Part shown: positions 51,008 through 58,741 of the stretch, piece by piece
Position numbering within the stretch: the first letter of the stretch is position 1
Layout of the letters: each line of letters starts with the position of its first letter
NCBI GenBank assembly: GCA_963735885.1
Contig: CAVTMP010000005.1
Coordinates: 1-64,000, forward strand
DNA: 64,000 nt
Origin: JBBSBL01 sp963735885
GTDB lineage: Bacteria > Actinomycetota > Thermoleophilia > Solirubrobacterales > Solirubrobacteraceae
Reading direction: 5' to 3'
The notes under the pieces: model-generated
Databases searched by the model: none
The model's input: only the letters and a program-made list of their open reading frames with translations
Told to the model about the DNA's origin: nothing
Program-made: the position numbers and the translations under genes

Positions 51008-51888
51008 ATCCCCGGGTTCGGCACCGGCGCCTCGCCCGAGTAGTCGTAGAAGCCCATGCCGCTCTTCCGCCCGTGCCAGCCCGCGGAGAGCATCTTGCGC
51101 AGGATCGGCGGACGGGCGAAGCGCCGCTCGCGGAACTCGTCGAAGAGCACGTCGCAGATCGCCCCGAGCGTGTCGAGGCCGACGAAGTCCGACAGCGTCA
51201 GCGGGCCCATCGGATGGCCGGCGCCGGCCTTCATCGCGTCGTCGATCTCGGCGATCGAGCCGATGCCCTCCTCGTACCCGCGAATCCCGTCGAGCAGGTA
51301 GGGGACGAGCAGGCGGTTGACGATGAAGCCCGCGGAGTCGCGCGTCTGCACGGTGAGCTTGCCGATCCTCGCGCCGTAGTCGAGGCCGACCTGGAACGCC
51401 TCGTCGGAGGTCGTCACGCAGCGGATCACCTCGAGCAGCTTCATCACCTGCGCCGGGTTGAAGAAGTGCAGGCCGAGGAAGCGCTCGGGGCGGCTCGTGG
51501 AGGCGGCCTGCGCGATCACCGGGAGCGAGGAGGTGTTCGTCGCGAACCACGCCTCCGGCTTCGCGACGGCGTCGACCTCCTTCCACATCGCGAGCTTGAG
51601 CCCGAGGTCCTCGGTGATCGCCTCGACGACGAGATCGGAGTCGGCGAAGTCGCCGTAGTCGAGCGTGCCGTGGATGCGGCCGCGCACGGCGCCGGCGTCC
51701 TCCTCGGTGGCCTTGCCCTTCTCGACGGCCCGCGCGAGCTGCTTCTCGATCTTCCCCAGACCCTTGTCGAGGGTCGCCTGGTCCACCTCGCGCAGCACGA
51801 CGTCGTAGCCGGCCTGCGCGGTGACCTGCGCGATGCCGTGGCCCATGAGCCCGGCGCCGAGCACGCCGACCTTCTCGATCTCCGCCAT
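51004..51888 (-). CDS. 3-hydroxybutyryl/3-hydroxyacyl-CoA dehydrogenase
   Basis: A 294-residue enzyme. NAD-binding GAGLMGHGIAQVTAQAGYDV begins at residue 10; the catalytic His-Glu pair is in FLGLHFFNPAQVMKLLEVIR, with TNTSSLPVIA and GFIVNRLLVPYLLDGIRGYE as family segments. It oxidises (S)-3-hydroxyacyl-CoA to 3-oxoacyl-CoA in beta-oxidation or butanoyl metabolism. GGAGG precedes the ATG, so unlike many neighbours it has a leader. The overlapping downstream gene encodes a membrane protein. Confidence 0.95.
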   Translation of the reverse strand: MAEIEKVGVLGAGLMGHGIAQVTAQAGYDVVLREVDQATLDKGLGKIEKQLARAVEKGKATEEDAGAVRGRIHGTLDYGDFADSDLVVEAITEDLGLKLAMWKEVDAVAKPEAWFATNTSSLPVIAQAASTSRPERFLGLHFFNPAQVMKLLEVIRCVTTSDEAFQVGLDYGARIGKLTVQTRDSAGFIVNRLLVPYLLDGIRGYEEGIGSIAEIDDAMKAGAGHPMGPLTLSDFVGLDTLGAICDVLFDEFRERRFARPPILRKMLSAGWHGRKSGMGFYDYSGEAPVPNPGI

Positions 51889-51947
51889 CTGGCCTCCGTG
51901 GGAACTCGTCGTCTTCAGGGGGGCCGGAGCCTAGTACGGTGCCCGCC

Positions 51948-52728
51948 ATGAGCACCGTCACCACCGAGGATCGCGGCACCGTCCGCCACGTCGTCCTCGA
52001 CCGCCCGGAGAAGCGCAACGCGATGAACGGTGAGCTCGTCGGAGCGCTCGGCGTCGCGCTGAAGCAGGCGGCCAACGACGTCGAGGTCCACTGCGTGGTC
52101 ATCCGCGGCGCCGGAGCGATGTTCTCCGCCGGCATGGACGTCGGCGAGCTGAACGCGCTGTCCGGCATGCAGCACCACCTGCGCGCGTTCCGCCGCGAGT
52201 GCCTCGACGCCTGGAACCTCGCCGAGGAGATGACGAAGCCGGTGATCGCCCAGATCCACGGCGGGCTGCATCGGCGGCGCCTGCGAGCTCGCGCTCGCCT
52301 GCGACCTGCGGGTGATGGCGGACGACGCGGTGATCGGCATGCCGGAGACGCGCATCGGGCTGATCCCGGACGTCGGCGGCTCCTCGCGCCTGCCGGCGAT
52401 CGTCGGGCTCGGGCGGGCGAAGGAGCTCGTGATGACCGGGAAGATCGTCGACGGCGCCGAGGCGCACCGCATCGGCCTCGTCAACCGCCTCGCGCCGCCC
52501 GAGGAGCTCGACGCCGCGGTCGAGGCGCTCGCCGGCGAGCTCCTGGCCTGCGCGCCGGTCGCCGTGGGCCTGGCCAAGCGGGTGCTGGACGCCGCGTCGA
52601 AGCCGGCGCTCGCCCAGACGCTCGAGCAGGAGGTCACCGCGCAGCAGGTCTGCGCCGGCACCGAGGACTTCGCCGAGGGGGCGAAGGCCCTGGCCGAGCG
52701 GCGGCAGCCGGAGTTCTCGGGGCGTTAG
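51948..52728 (+). CDS. Enoyl-CoA hydratase, frameshifted at a G run
   Basis: The first half (MSTVTTEDRGTVRHVVLDRP, then IRGAGAMFSAGMDVGELN) is in one frame from ATG 51948. One extra G in the GGG at 52263-52265 switches the rest to the next frame, which reads CIGGACELALACDLRVMADD and IGLIPDVGGSSRLPAIVGLG with the catalytic glutamates of crotonases, and ends at 52728. Repaired, it is a standard enzyme of about 259 residues hydrating 2-enoyl-CoA. All active-site parts are intact, so sequencing error is the simplest account. Its stop overlaps that of the convergent M28 gene. Confidence 0.85.
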
Positions 52729-53880
52729 CCGGGCGCGCCGGCGGCGTACTCCGCGGCGATCCCCGCGGCGATCTCCGCGCAGGCCTCGACGCTCGTCCCG
52801 GTCCACGCGCTCGGGTGTGTCGCTCGGCCGGTGGTAGTTCGTGAACCGGCCGTTCGGGCCGATCGAGAGCAGCGAGACCGCGGGCAGTCCGGCGAACCGC
52901 GCGAGGATCGGGTCGGTCCAGCCGCCGATCCGCCACCGCGCCGGGGCCGCGTGGCCCGCGCGCGCGGCGCCGCGCTCGGCCAGCGCGAGGTCGGCCTCGG
53001 CGTAGCGGTGGGTGAGGATCGTGCCCTCCGCGGCGGCGAGAATCGGCGTCCCGGCGCCGAGCGTGTCGAGGCCGAGCACGAAGGTGCGCGCGGGGTCGAG
53101 CGCCGCTCCGTGCGCGCGGAGGAACGCCGCCATCCCGCCCATGCCGGACTCCTCGCAGCCGGGCAGGACGACGCGCACCTCGACGCCGTCGAGCGGCTCC
53201 GCGGCGAGCGCGCGGACGAGGTCGAGGGTCACCGCGACGCCCGTCGCGTTGTCCGAGGCCCCGGGAACGGTGGCGCCGCGCGCCACGTCGAGGTCGGCGG
53301 CGATCGACGCGGCGCAGAGCACGGCCCCCGCGGCCCGCGCCCCGCGCCACGGCATCGCCGCGAGCGCGAGGCCGGCGGCGGTGGGCCACATGAAGCCGTC
53401 CATCCGCCGGGTGCGCAGCCGCCGGGCCGCGCCGGCCTCCGCGATCGCCGGGTGCCACACCAGGCCCGTCCGGGCCGCGTCGTGGTGGGCGACGAGGACG
53501 AGGGTGGCGCCGCGCTCCCCGGCCGCCGGCACGCGGCCGACGACGTTCGCCCCCTCCCCCGCGGGAAGCAGCCGGCGCAGCCACTGGCGCCGGCCGCTGG
53601 CCTCGAGCTCGAGCGAGGCGAGCGCCGCGAGCGCCACGACCGCGCCGCGGACGCCGCCGAGCCGCGCGGCGAGCAGCCCCGCCGCCGCGTGAAGGGCGTG
53701 GGCGTGACCGTAGGTGCCCTGGTAGCGAAACGACTCGACCCCCACGTCGCGCGCCCCGGCCGCCGCGAGCCGCCGCGCGAGCCGCCGCGCGCTCGCCCGC
53801 TCCCCCGGCCCCGCGCCGTCGCGCACCTCCCGGGCCATCGCCTCGACCTCGGCGCGAATCGCGTCGAGGTCGGGAGTCAC
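52725..53880 (-). CDS. M28 family metallopeptidase, C-terminal frameshift
   Basis: About 385 residues. The two-zinc M28 site is complete: LVAHHDAARTG, PGASDNATGVAV, LPGCEESGMGGMAAF, LGLDTLGAG and TNYHRPSDTPERVD. One base near 52797-52799 (CCC run) shifts the last 25 residues; the repaired end is SVEACAEIAAGIAAEYAAGA with a stop at 52725. Two hydrophobic stretches (about residues 55-85 and 170-195) indicate membrane association. It probably acts as an aminopeptidase. The start is GTG 53880, two bases after the HMG-CoA lyase stop; an earlier in-frame GTG at 53892 is possible. Confidence 0.82.
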
Positions 53881-53882
53881 GC

Positions 53883-54797
53883 TCAGCCCCACTCCACCGG
53901 CCCGGCCCGCAGCACGTGGCCGCCCAGCGGGCGACCGAGCACCCGCTGCGCCTCGCGCGCCGCCTCGACGAGCGCCGGCAGGTCGATGCCGGTCTCCACG
54001 CCCATCTCGTGCAGCATCGAGACGACGTCCTCGGTGGCGACGTTGCCGGTCGCGCCGGGCGGCACCGGGCAGCCGCCGAGCTCGCCGAAGCTCGACTCGA
54101 AGGACTCCACTCCGGCCTCCAGCGCGGCGAGCACGTTGGCCACGCCCTGCCCGCGGGTGTTGTGGAAGTGCGCGGTCAGCTCCGTCCCGGGCAGGGCGGC
54201 GCGAGCCGCCGGGAAGAACTCGCGCACCTGCCTGGGGTTCGCCATGCCGGTCGTGTCGCCGAAGCCGATCTCCTCGACGCCCGCCGCGGCGAGGCGCTCG
54301 GCGATCGCGAACACCCGCTCCGGCGGCACGTGGCCCTCGTAGGGGCAGCCGAAGCTCGTCGAGATGACCCCCTCGCAGCGCAGGCCCTCGGCCCGGGCTC
54401 GGGTGAGGACGCGCTCGAGCCCGTCGAGCGACTCCGCGATCGAGCGGTTGACGTTCCGGCGGTTGTGCGTCTCCGAGGCGGACAGGAACACGTTGACCTC
54501 GGCGAAGCGGTCGCGCTGCTCGAGCGCGCGGTCGAGCCCGCGCTCGTTGGGGATCAGGACCGAGACCGCGACCTCCGGCGGGGGATCGATCCGTCGCAGG
54601 ACCTCGGCGCCGTCGGCCAGCTGCGGGATCACGTCGGCGCGGACGAAGCTCGTGACCTCGAGACGGCGCAGCCCGGTCCGGGCCAGCAGGTCGACGAGCC
54701 GCACCTTGTCGTCGGTCGCGATCACCTCGGGCTCGTTCTGGAAGCCGTCGCGCGGGCCGACCTCGCGGATGCGGACGCTGCGCGGAAGCTCGCTCAC
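53883..54797 (-). CDS. Hydroxymethylglutaryl-CoA lyase
   Basis: A 304-residue (beta/alpha)8 lyase. Family marks are IREVGPRDGFQNE at the start (metal-binding Asp), SASETHNRRNVNRS, the metal ligands in LTAHFHNTRGQGVANVLAAL, and the catalytic loop GELGGCPVPPGATGNVATED with its cysteine. It cleaves 3-hydroxy-3-methylglutaryl-CoA to acetoacetate and acetyl-CoA, the last step of leucine breakdown. This agrees with the acyl-CoA carboxylase subunit nearby. The GTG start at 54797 has TAGACT 8 bases upstream. Confidence 0.93.
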   Translation of the reverse strand: MSELPRSVRIREVGPRDGFQNEPEVIATDDKVRLVDLLARTGLRRLEVTSFVRADVIPQLADGAEVLRRIDPPPEVAVSVLIPNERGLDRALEQRDRFAEVNVFLSASETHNRRNVNRSIAESLDGLERVLTRARAEGLRCEGVISTSFGCPYEGHVPPERVFAIAERLAAAGVEEIGFGDTTGMANPRQVREFFPAARAALPGTELTAHFHNTRGQGVANVLAALEAGVESFESSFGELGGCPVPPGATGNVATEDVVSMLHEMGVETGIDLPALVEAAREAQRVLGRPLGGHVLRAGPVEWG

Positions 54798-54811
54798 CGC
54801 GGGGCAGTCTA
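54798..54811 (-). promoter_or_regulatory. Leaderless-type promoter of HMG-CoA lyase
   Basis: TAGACT (54811-54806, minus strand) followed by 8 bases and the GTG at 54797. Confidence 0.5.
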
Positions 54812-54825
54812 GGTCGGACTCGCGC

Positions 54826-55575
<750 letters not shown>

Positions 55576-55602
55576 GCGGGCCGAACCCTATACTCACGCG
55601 CC
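55576..55602. promoter_or_regulatory. Overlapping divergent leaderless promoters
   Basis: Only 27 bases separate two start codons. On the plus strand TATACT (55589-55594) lies 8 bases before GTG 55603; on the minus strand TAGGGT (55590-55585) lies 9 bases before ATG 55575. The boxes share two bases, so the two polymerase sites must exclude each other. Confidence 0.6.
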
Positions 55603-56298
55603 GTGCCGGAGCCGGTCACCATCGTCGGCGGGACGGGCGCGCTGGGCTTCGGCCTCGCTCTCCGCCTCGGCCGGGCCGGCGTGCCGGTGGTGATCGGATC
55701 GCGGGACGCGGGCCGGGCGGCCGATGCCGCGGGGCGCGCCGCAGCGGCGGTCCCCGCAGGGTCGTTCGAGGGACTTCAGAACGCCGACGCGGCCGCGCGC
55801 TCGGAGCTCGTCTTCCTCTGCGTGCCGTTCCGCAACCAGTCCGAGAACCTCACCAACCTCAAGGGCGCGCTGCGCGAGGGCCAGATCCTCGTGGACGCGA
55901 CCGTCCCGCTCGCCGCGGCGGTCAGCGGCCGCGCGACGCGGATGCTCGGCGTCTGGCAGGGCTCGGCCGCGCAGCAGGCGCAGGAGATGGCCCCGGACGG
56001 CGTGCGCGTGGTCTCGGCGCTGCACACGGTGAGCGCCGCCTCGCTGGCCGACCTCGACCGCGAGCTCGACGAGGACGTCCTGGTCTGCGGCGACCGCCGC
56101 GCGGACAAGCGCGCGGTGGCGGAGGTGCTGCACCTGATCCCGGGGCTGCGCTGCGTGGACGCGGGACGGCTCGAGATGGCGCGCACGATCGAGTCGCTGA
56201 CGGCGCTGCTGATCGGGGTCAACGCGCGCTACAAGACGCACGCGGGCATCCGCATCACCGGGGTGCCGGACGACCCGGCGGCGCTCTTCCCCGCCTGA
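55603..56298 (+). CDS. npdG: NADPH:F420 oxidoreductase (NpdG/Fno family)
   Basis: A 231-residue enzyme. The NADP fold reads TIVGGTGALGFGLALRLGRA, followed by VVIGSRDAGRAADAA (Ser-Arg for the 2'-phosphate). F420-binding stretches are SELVFLCVPFRNQSENLTNL and ATRMLGVWQGSAAQQAQEMA, with VVSALHTVSAASL and VCGDRRADKRAVAEVLHLIP following. It transfers hydride between NADPH and F420. It heads a run with cofD, cofC and cofE, so cofactor synthesis and reduction are encoded together. A TATACT box upstream indicates a leaderless GTG start. Confidence 0.92.
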   Translation: MPEPVTIVGGTGALGFGLALRLGRAGVPVVIGSRDAGRAADAAGRAAAAVPAGSFEGLQNADAAARSELVFLCVPFRNQSENLTNLKGALREGQILVDATVPLAAAVSGRATRMLGVWQGSAAQQAQEMAPDGVRVVSALHTVSAASLADLDRELDEDVLVCGDRRADKRAVAEVLHLIPGLRCVDAGRLEMARTIESLTALLIGVNARYKTHAGIRITGVPDDPAALFPA

Positions 56299-56299
56299 C

Positions 56300-57223
56300 G
56301 TGAGCGGTCGCGGACCGGTCGTCGTGCTCGCCGGCGGCACCGGCGGCGCGAAGCTCGCCCGCGGCATGCTCGACGTCGTGGGCGACGACCTCGTGGTGAT
56401 CGCGAACACCGCGGACGACGTCGAGATCTACGGCGCCCACGTCTCCCCCGACCCGGACCTCGTCACCTTCTGGCTCGCCGACCGGATCGACGAGCGCGGC
56501 TGGGGCCTGCGCGACGACACCTTCGCCGTGATGGACGGGCTGCGCGGGCTCGGCCGGGAGGTGTGGTTCAACCTCGGCGACCGGGACCTGGCGATCGGCG
56601 TCGAGCGGGCCCGGCGGCTGGCCGAGGGCGCCCGCCTCACCGATGCGCTGGCCGAGCTCGGCACGGCGCTCGGCGTGCGGGCCCGGGTGCTGCCGATGAC
56701 CGACGCGCGCGTGCGGACCCGGGTTCGCGCGCACGGCCGCGACCGGCCGTTCCAGGAGTTCATGATCCTCGGCGGCGGCGAGGGGCCCGTCGAGGACGTG
56801 ACGTTCGAGGGCATCGAGACCGCCGAGCCGCCGCCCGAGGCCCTCGCCGCGATCGCCGCCGCCCGGGCGGTCGTGATCGGTCCCTCGAACCCCGTGGTCT
56901 CGATCGGCCCGATCCTCGCCGTGCCCGGCATGCGCGCGGCCCTGGCCGCGACGCCGGCGCCGGTCGTGGCGGTCAGTCCCCTCGTCCGCGGCGCGGTGGT
57001 GAAGGGCCCGACCGGGCCGTTCCTCGACTGGGCCGGCCATCCGCTGGACACCGGCGGCATCGCCGCCGCCTACGCGGGCGTCGTCGACGGGATCGTGGCC
57101 GACCGGCCGGGCGGCGAGGTCCCGGTCCACGTGACCGACATGCTCATGTCGGACGCCGACGCGCGGCGCCGCGTGGCCGAGGCGACGCTGGCCTTCGCCG
57201 GGGGCCTCCGCGCAGACGGATAG
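56300..57223 (+). CDS. cofD: 2-phospho-L-lactate (or phosphoenolpyruvyl) transferase CofD/FbiA
   Basis: A 307-residue CofD. The signature VVLAGGTGGAKLARGMLDVV opens the protein; VIANTADDVEIYGAHVSPDPD, WFNLGDRDLAIGVERARRLAEG and RVLPMTDARVRTRVRAHGRD follow, with GPSNPVVSIGPILAVPGMR near residues 195-213. It joins the activated guanylyl phospho-acid to FO, making F420-0 or its dehydro form. The GTG start is one base past the NpdG stop (TGACGTG). Confidence 0.95.
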   Translation: MSGRGPVVVLAGGTGGAKLARGMLDVVGDDLVVIANTADDVEIYGAHVSPDPDLVTFWLADRIDERGWGLRDDTFAVMDGLRGLGREVWFNLGDRDLAIGVERARRLAEGARLTDALAELGTALGVRARVLPMTDARVRTRVRAHGRDRPFQEFMILGGGEGPVEDVTFEGIETAEPPPEALAAIAAARAVVIGPSNPVVSIGPILAVPGMRAALAATPAPVVAVSPLVRGAVVKGPTGPFLDWAGHPLDTGGIAAAYAGVVDGIVADRPGGEVPVHVTDMLMSDADARRRVAEATLAFAGGLRADG

Positions 57224-57233
57224 CGTTCGCCCG
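57221..57233 (+). promoter_or_regulatory. -10 box built on the cofD stop codon
   Basis: TAGCGT (57221-57226) starts with the cofD TAG stop and is followed by 7 bases and the cofC GTG. It may give cofC its own leaderless transcript inside the operon. Confidence 0.4.
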
Positions 57234-57911
57234 GTGGAGACCGTCGCCGTCCTGCCGGTCAAGCGGTTCGAGCACGCGAAGGCGCGCCTCGATCCGCTGC
57301 TCGCCCCGGGGCCGCGCCGCGCCCTCGCCGAGGCGATGCTCTCCGACGTGCTCGTGGCCCTGCGCCGGGCGGAGTCGATCGGCGCGGTGCTCGTCGTCAC
57401 GGCCGACCTGAGCGCGAGCCGGATCGCGGCGAGCCACGGCGCGGAGACGATCGACGACACGCGCGAGGTCGGGCAGAGCGCCGCCGCGGAGGACGGGGTG
57501 ATCGCCGCCCGGCGCGGGCGCGCCGCCCGGGTCCTGCTCGTGCCGGGCGACTGCCCGCTGCTCGAGCCCGAGGAGGTGGACGCGCTCCTGGGGCGGCCGC
57601 GCGCCGGCGGGCCGCATGCCGTGATCGTGCCCGACCGCCACGGCACCGGGACCAACGCGCTGCTGCTCGAGCCGCCCGACTGCCTGGCCCCGGCCTTCGG
57701 CGAGGACAGCCTCGCGCGCCATCTCGAGCGCGCGCGCTCGGCCGGGCTCTCCCACCGGGTCGCGGAGGTCCCGTCGCTCGGCCTCGACGTCGACACCCCG
57801 GACGACTTCGCCGCGCTGCGGGCGGCGCTCGTCGAGCAGCGGGGCGGCGCCGCGAACACCCGGGGCATGCTCGTCCAGTTCGACCGGACCTCCGGCGCGG
57901 CGACCGCCTAG
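57234..57911 (+). CDS. cofC: 2-phospho-L-lactate/phosphoenolpyruvate guanylyltransferase CofC/FbiD
   Basis: A 225-residue nucleotidyltransferase: AVLPVKRFEHAKARLDPLLA (nucleotide-binding start), ALAEAMLSDVLVALRRAESI, VLLVPGDCPLLEPEEVDALL (metal-binding Asp), HAVIVPDRHGTGTNALLLEP, and FGEDSLARHLERARSAGL, ending VPSLGLDVDTPDDF. It activates the phospho-acid with GTP for CofD. Whether it prefers phosphoenolpyruvate, as in mycobacteria, or 2-phospholactate cannot be read from the sequence. GTG start, 10 bases after cofD. Confidence 0.93.
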   Translation: METVAVLPVKRFEHAKARLDPLLAPGPRRALAEAMLSDVLVALRRAESIGAVLVVTADLSASRIAASHGAETIDDTREVGQSAAAEDGVIAARRGRAARVLLVPGDCPLLEPEEVDALLGRPRAGGPHAVIVPDRHGTGTNALLLEPPDCLAPAFGEDSLARHLERARSAGLSHRVAEVPSLGLDVDTPDDFAALRAALVEQRGGAANTRGMLVQFDRTSGAATA

Positions 57912-57969
57912 CGATGGCCGCCGCCAGACCCCGGCGCCCCCACGCGGGTGCGGAACCGGGCCGTCCGGC

Positions 57970-58725
57970 GTGCTGAGGGCCTGGCCGCTCCCGGGCCTCC
58001 CGGAGGTCGGCGCCGGCGACGATCTCGGCGCGCTGCTCGCCGCCGCCGCCGATCGGGCCGGGGAGCCGCTGCACGACGGTGACGTCGTCGTCGTCGCCCA
58101 CAAGGTCGTCTCGAAGGCCGAGGGCGCCATCCGGAGGCTCGACGAGGTGGAGCCCGAGCCTCGGGCCCGGACCCTCGCGGCCGAGCAGGACAAGGACCCC
58201 CGCATCGTGCAGGTGGTCCTCGACGAGTCCGGCGCGGTGCTCCGCGCGGCGCGCGGGGTGCTCGTCTGCGAGACCCGCCACGGGCTCGTGTGCGCGAACG
58301 CCGGCGTCGACGCGTCGAACGCCGGCGACGCCGACACGGTGGTCCTGCTGCCCCGGGATCCCGACGCCTCGGCGCGGGCGCTGCGCCGGCGGCTGCGCGA
58401 GCTCAGCGGAGCGGCGCCGGCCGTGCTCGTCACCGACTCCTTCGGCCGCGCCTGGCGCCACGGGCAGTGCGACGTGGCGATCGGCTGCGCCGGCCTGCGT
58501 CCGCTGGAGGACTGGCGCGGCCGCGCCGACGCCGCCGGGCGGCGGCTGCGGGCCACCTGGATCGCCGTCGCCGACGAGGTGGCCGCGACCGCGGACCTCG
58601 TGCGCGCCAAGGACTCGGGCGAGCCCGCCGTCGTGGTCCGCGGCCTCGGGCGCCACGTGGAGCCCGAGGACGGGCCCGGCGCCGTCGCCATCCTGCGCCC
58701 GGAGGGCGAGGACCTGTTCCGCTGA
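57970..58725 (+). CDS. cofE: F420-0:gamma-glutamyl ligase CofE
   Basis: A 251-residue CofE: PGLPEVGAGDDLGALL at the start, DVVVVAHKVVSKAEGAIRRL, IVQVVLDESGAVLRAARG, CETRHGLVCANAGVDASNAG and VTDSFGRAWRHGQCDVAIGC. It adds gamma-linked glutamates to F420-0. In mycobacteria the equivalent FbiB has an extra nitroreductase domain; it is absent here, so dehydro-F420 reduction, if needed, must be done by another protein. The gene converges with fbiC, with 16 bases between the stops. Confidence 0.94.
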   Translation: MLRAWPLPGLPEVGAGDDLGALLAAAADRAGEPLHDGDVVVVAHKVVSKAEGAIRRLDEVEPEPRARTLAAEQDKDPRIVQVVLDESGAVLRAARGVLVCETRHGLVCANAGVDASNAGDADTVVLLPRDPDASARALRRRLRELSGAAPAVLVTDSFGRAWRHGQCDVAIGCAGLRPLEDWRGRADAAGRRLRATWIAVADEVAATADLVRAKDSGEPAVVVRGLGRHVEPEDGPGAVAILRPEGEDLFR

Positions 58726-58741
58726 GGGCCGGCGCGGCCCC

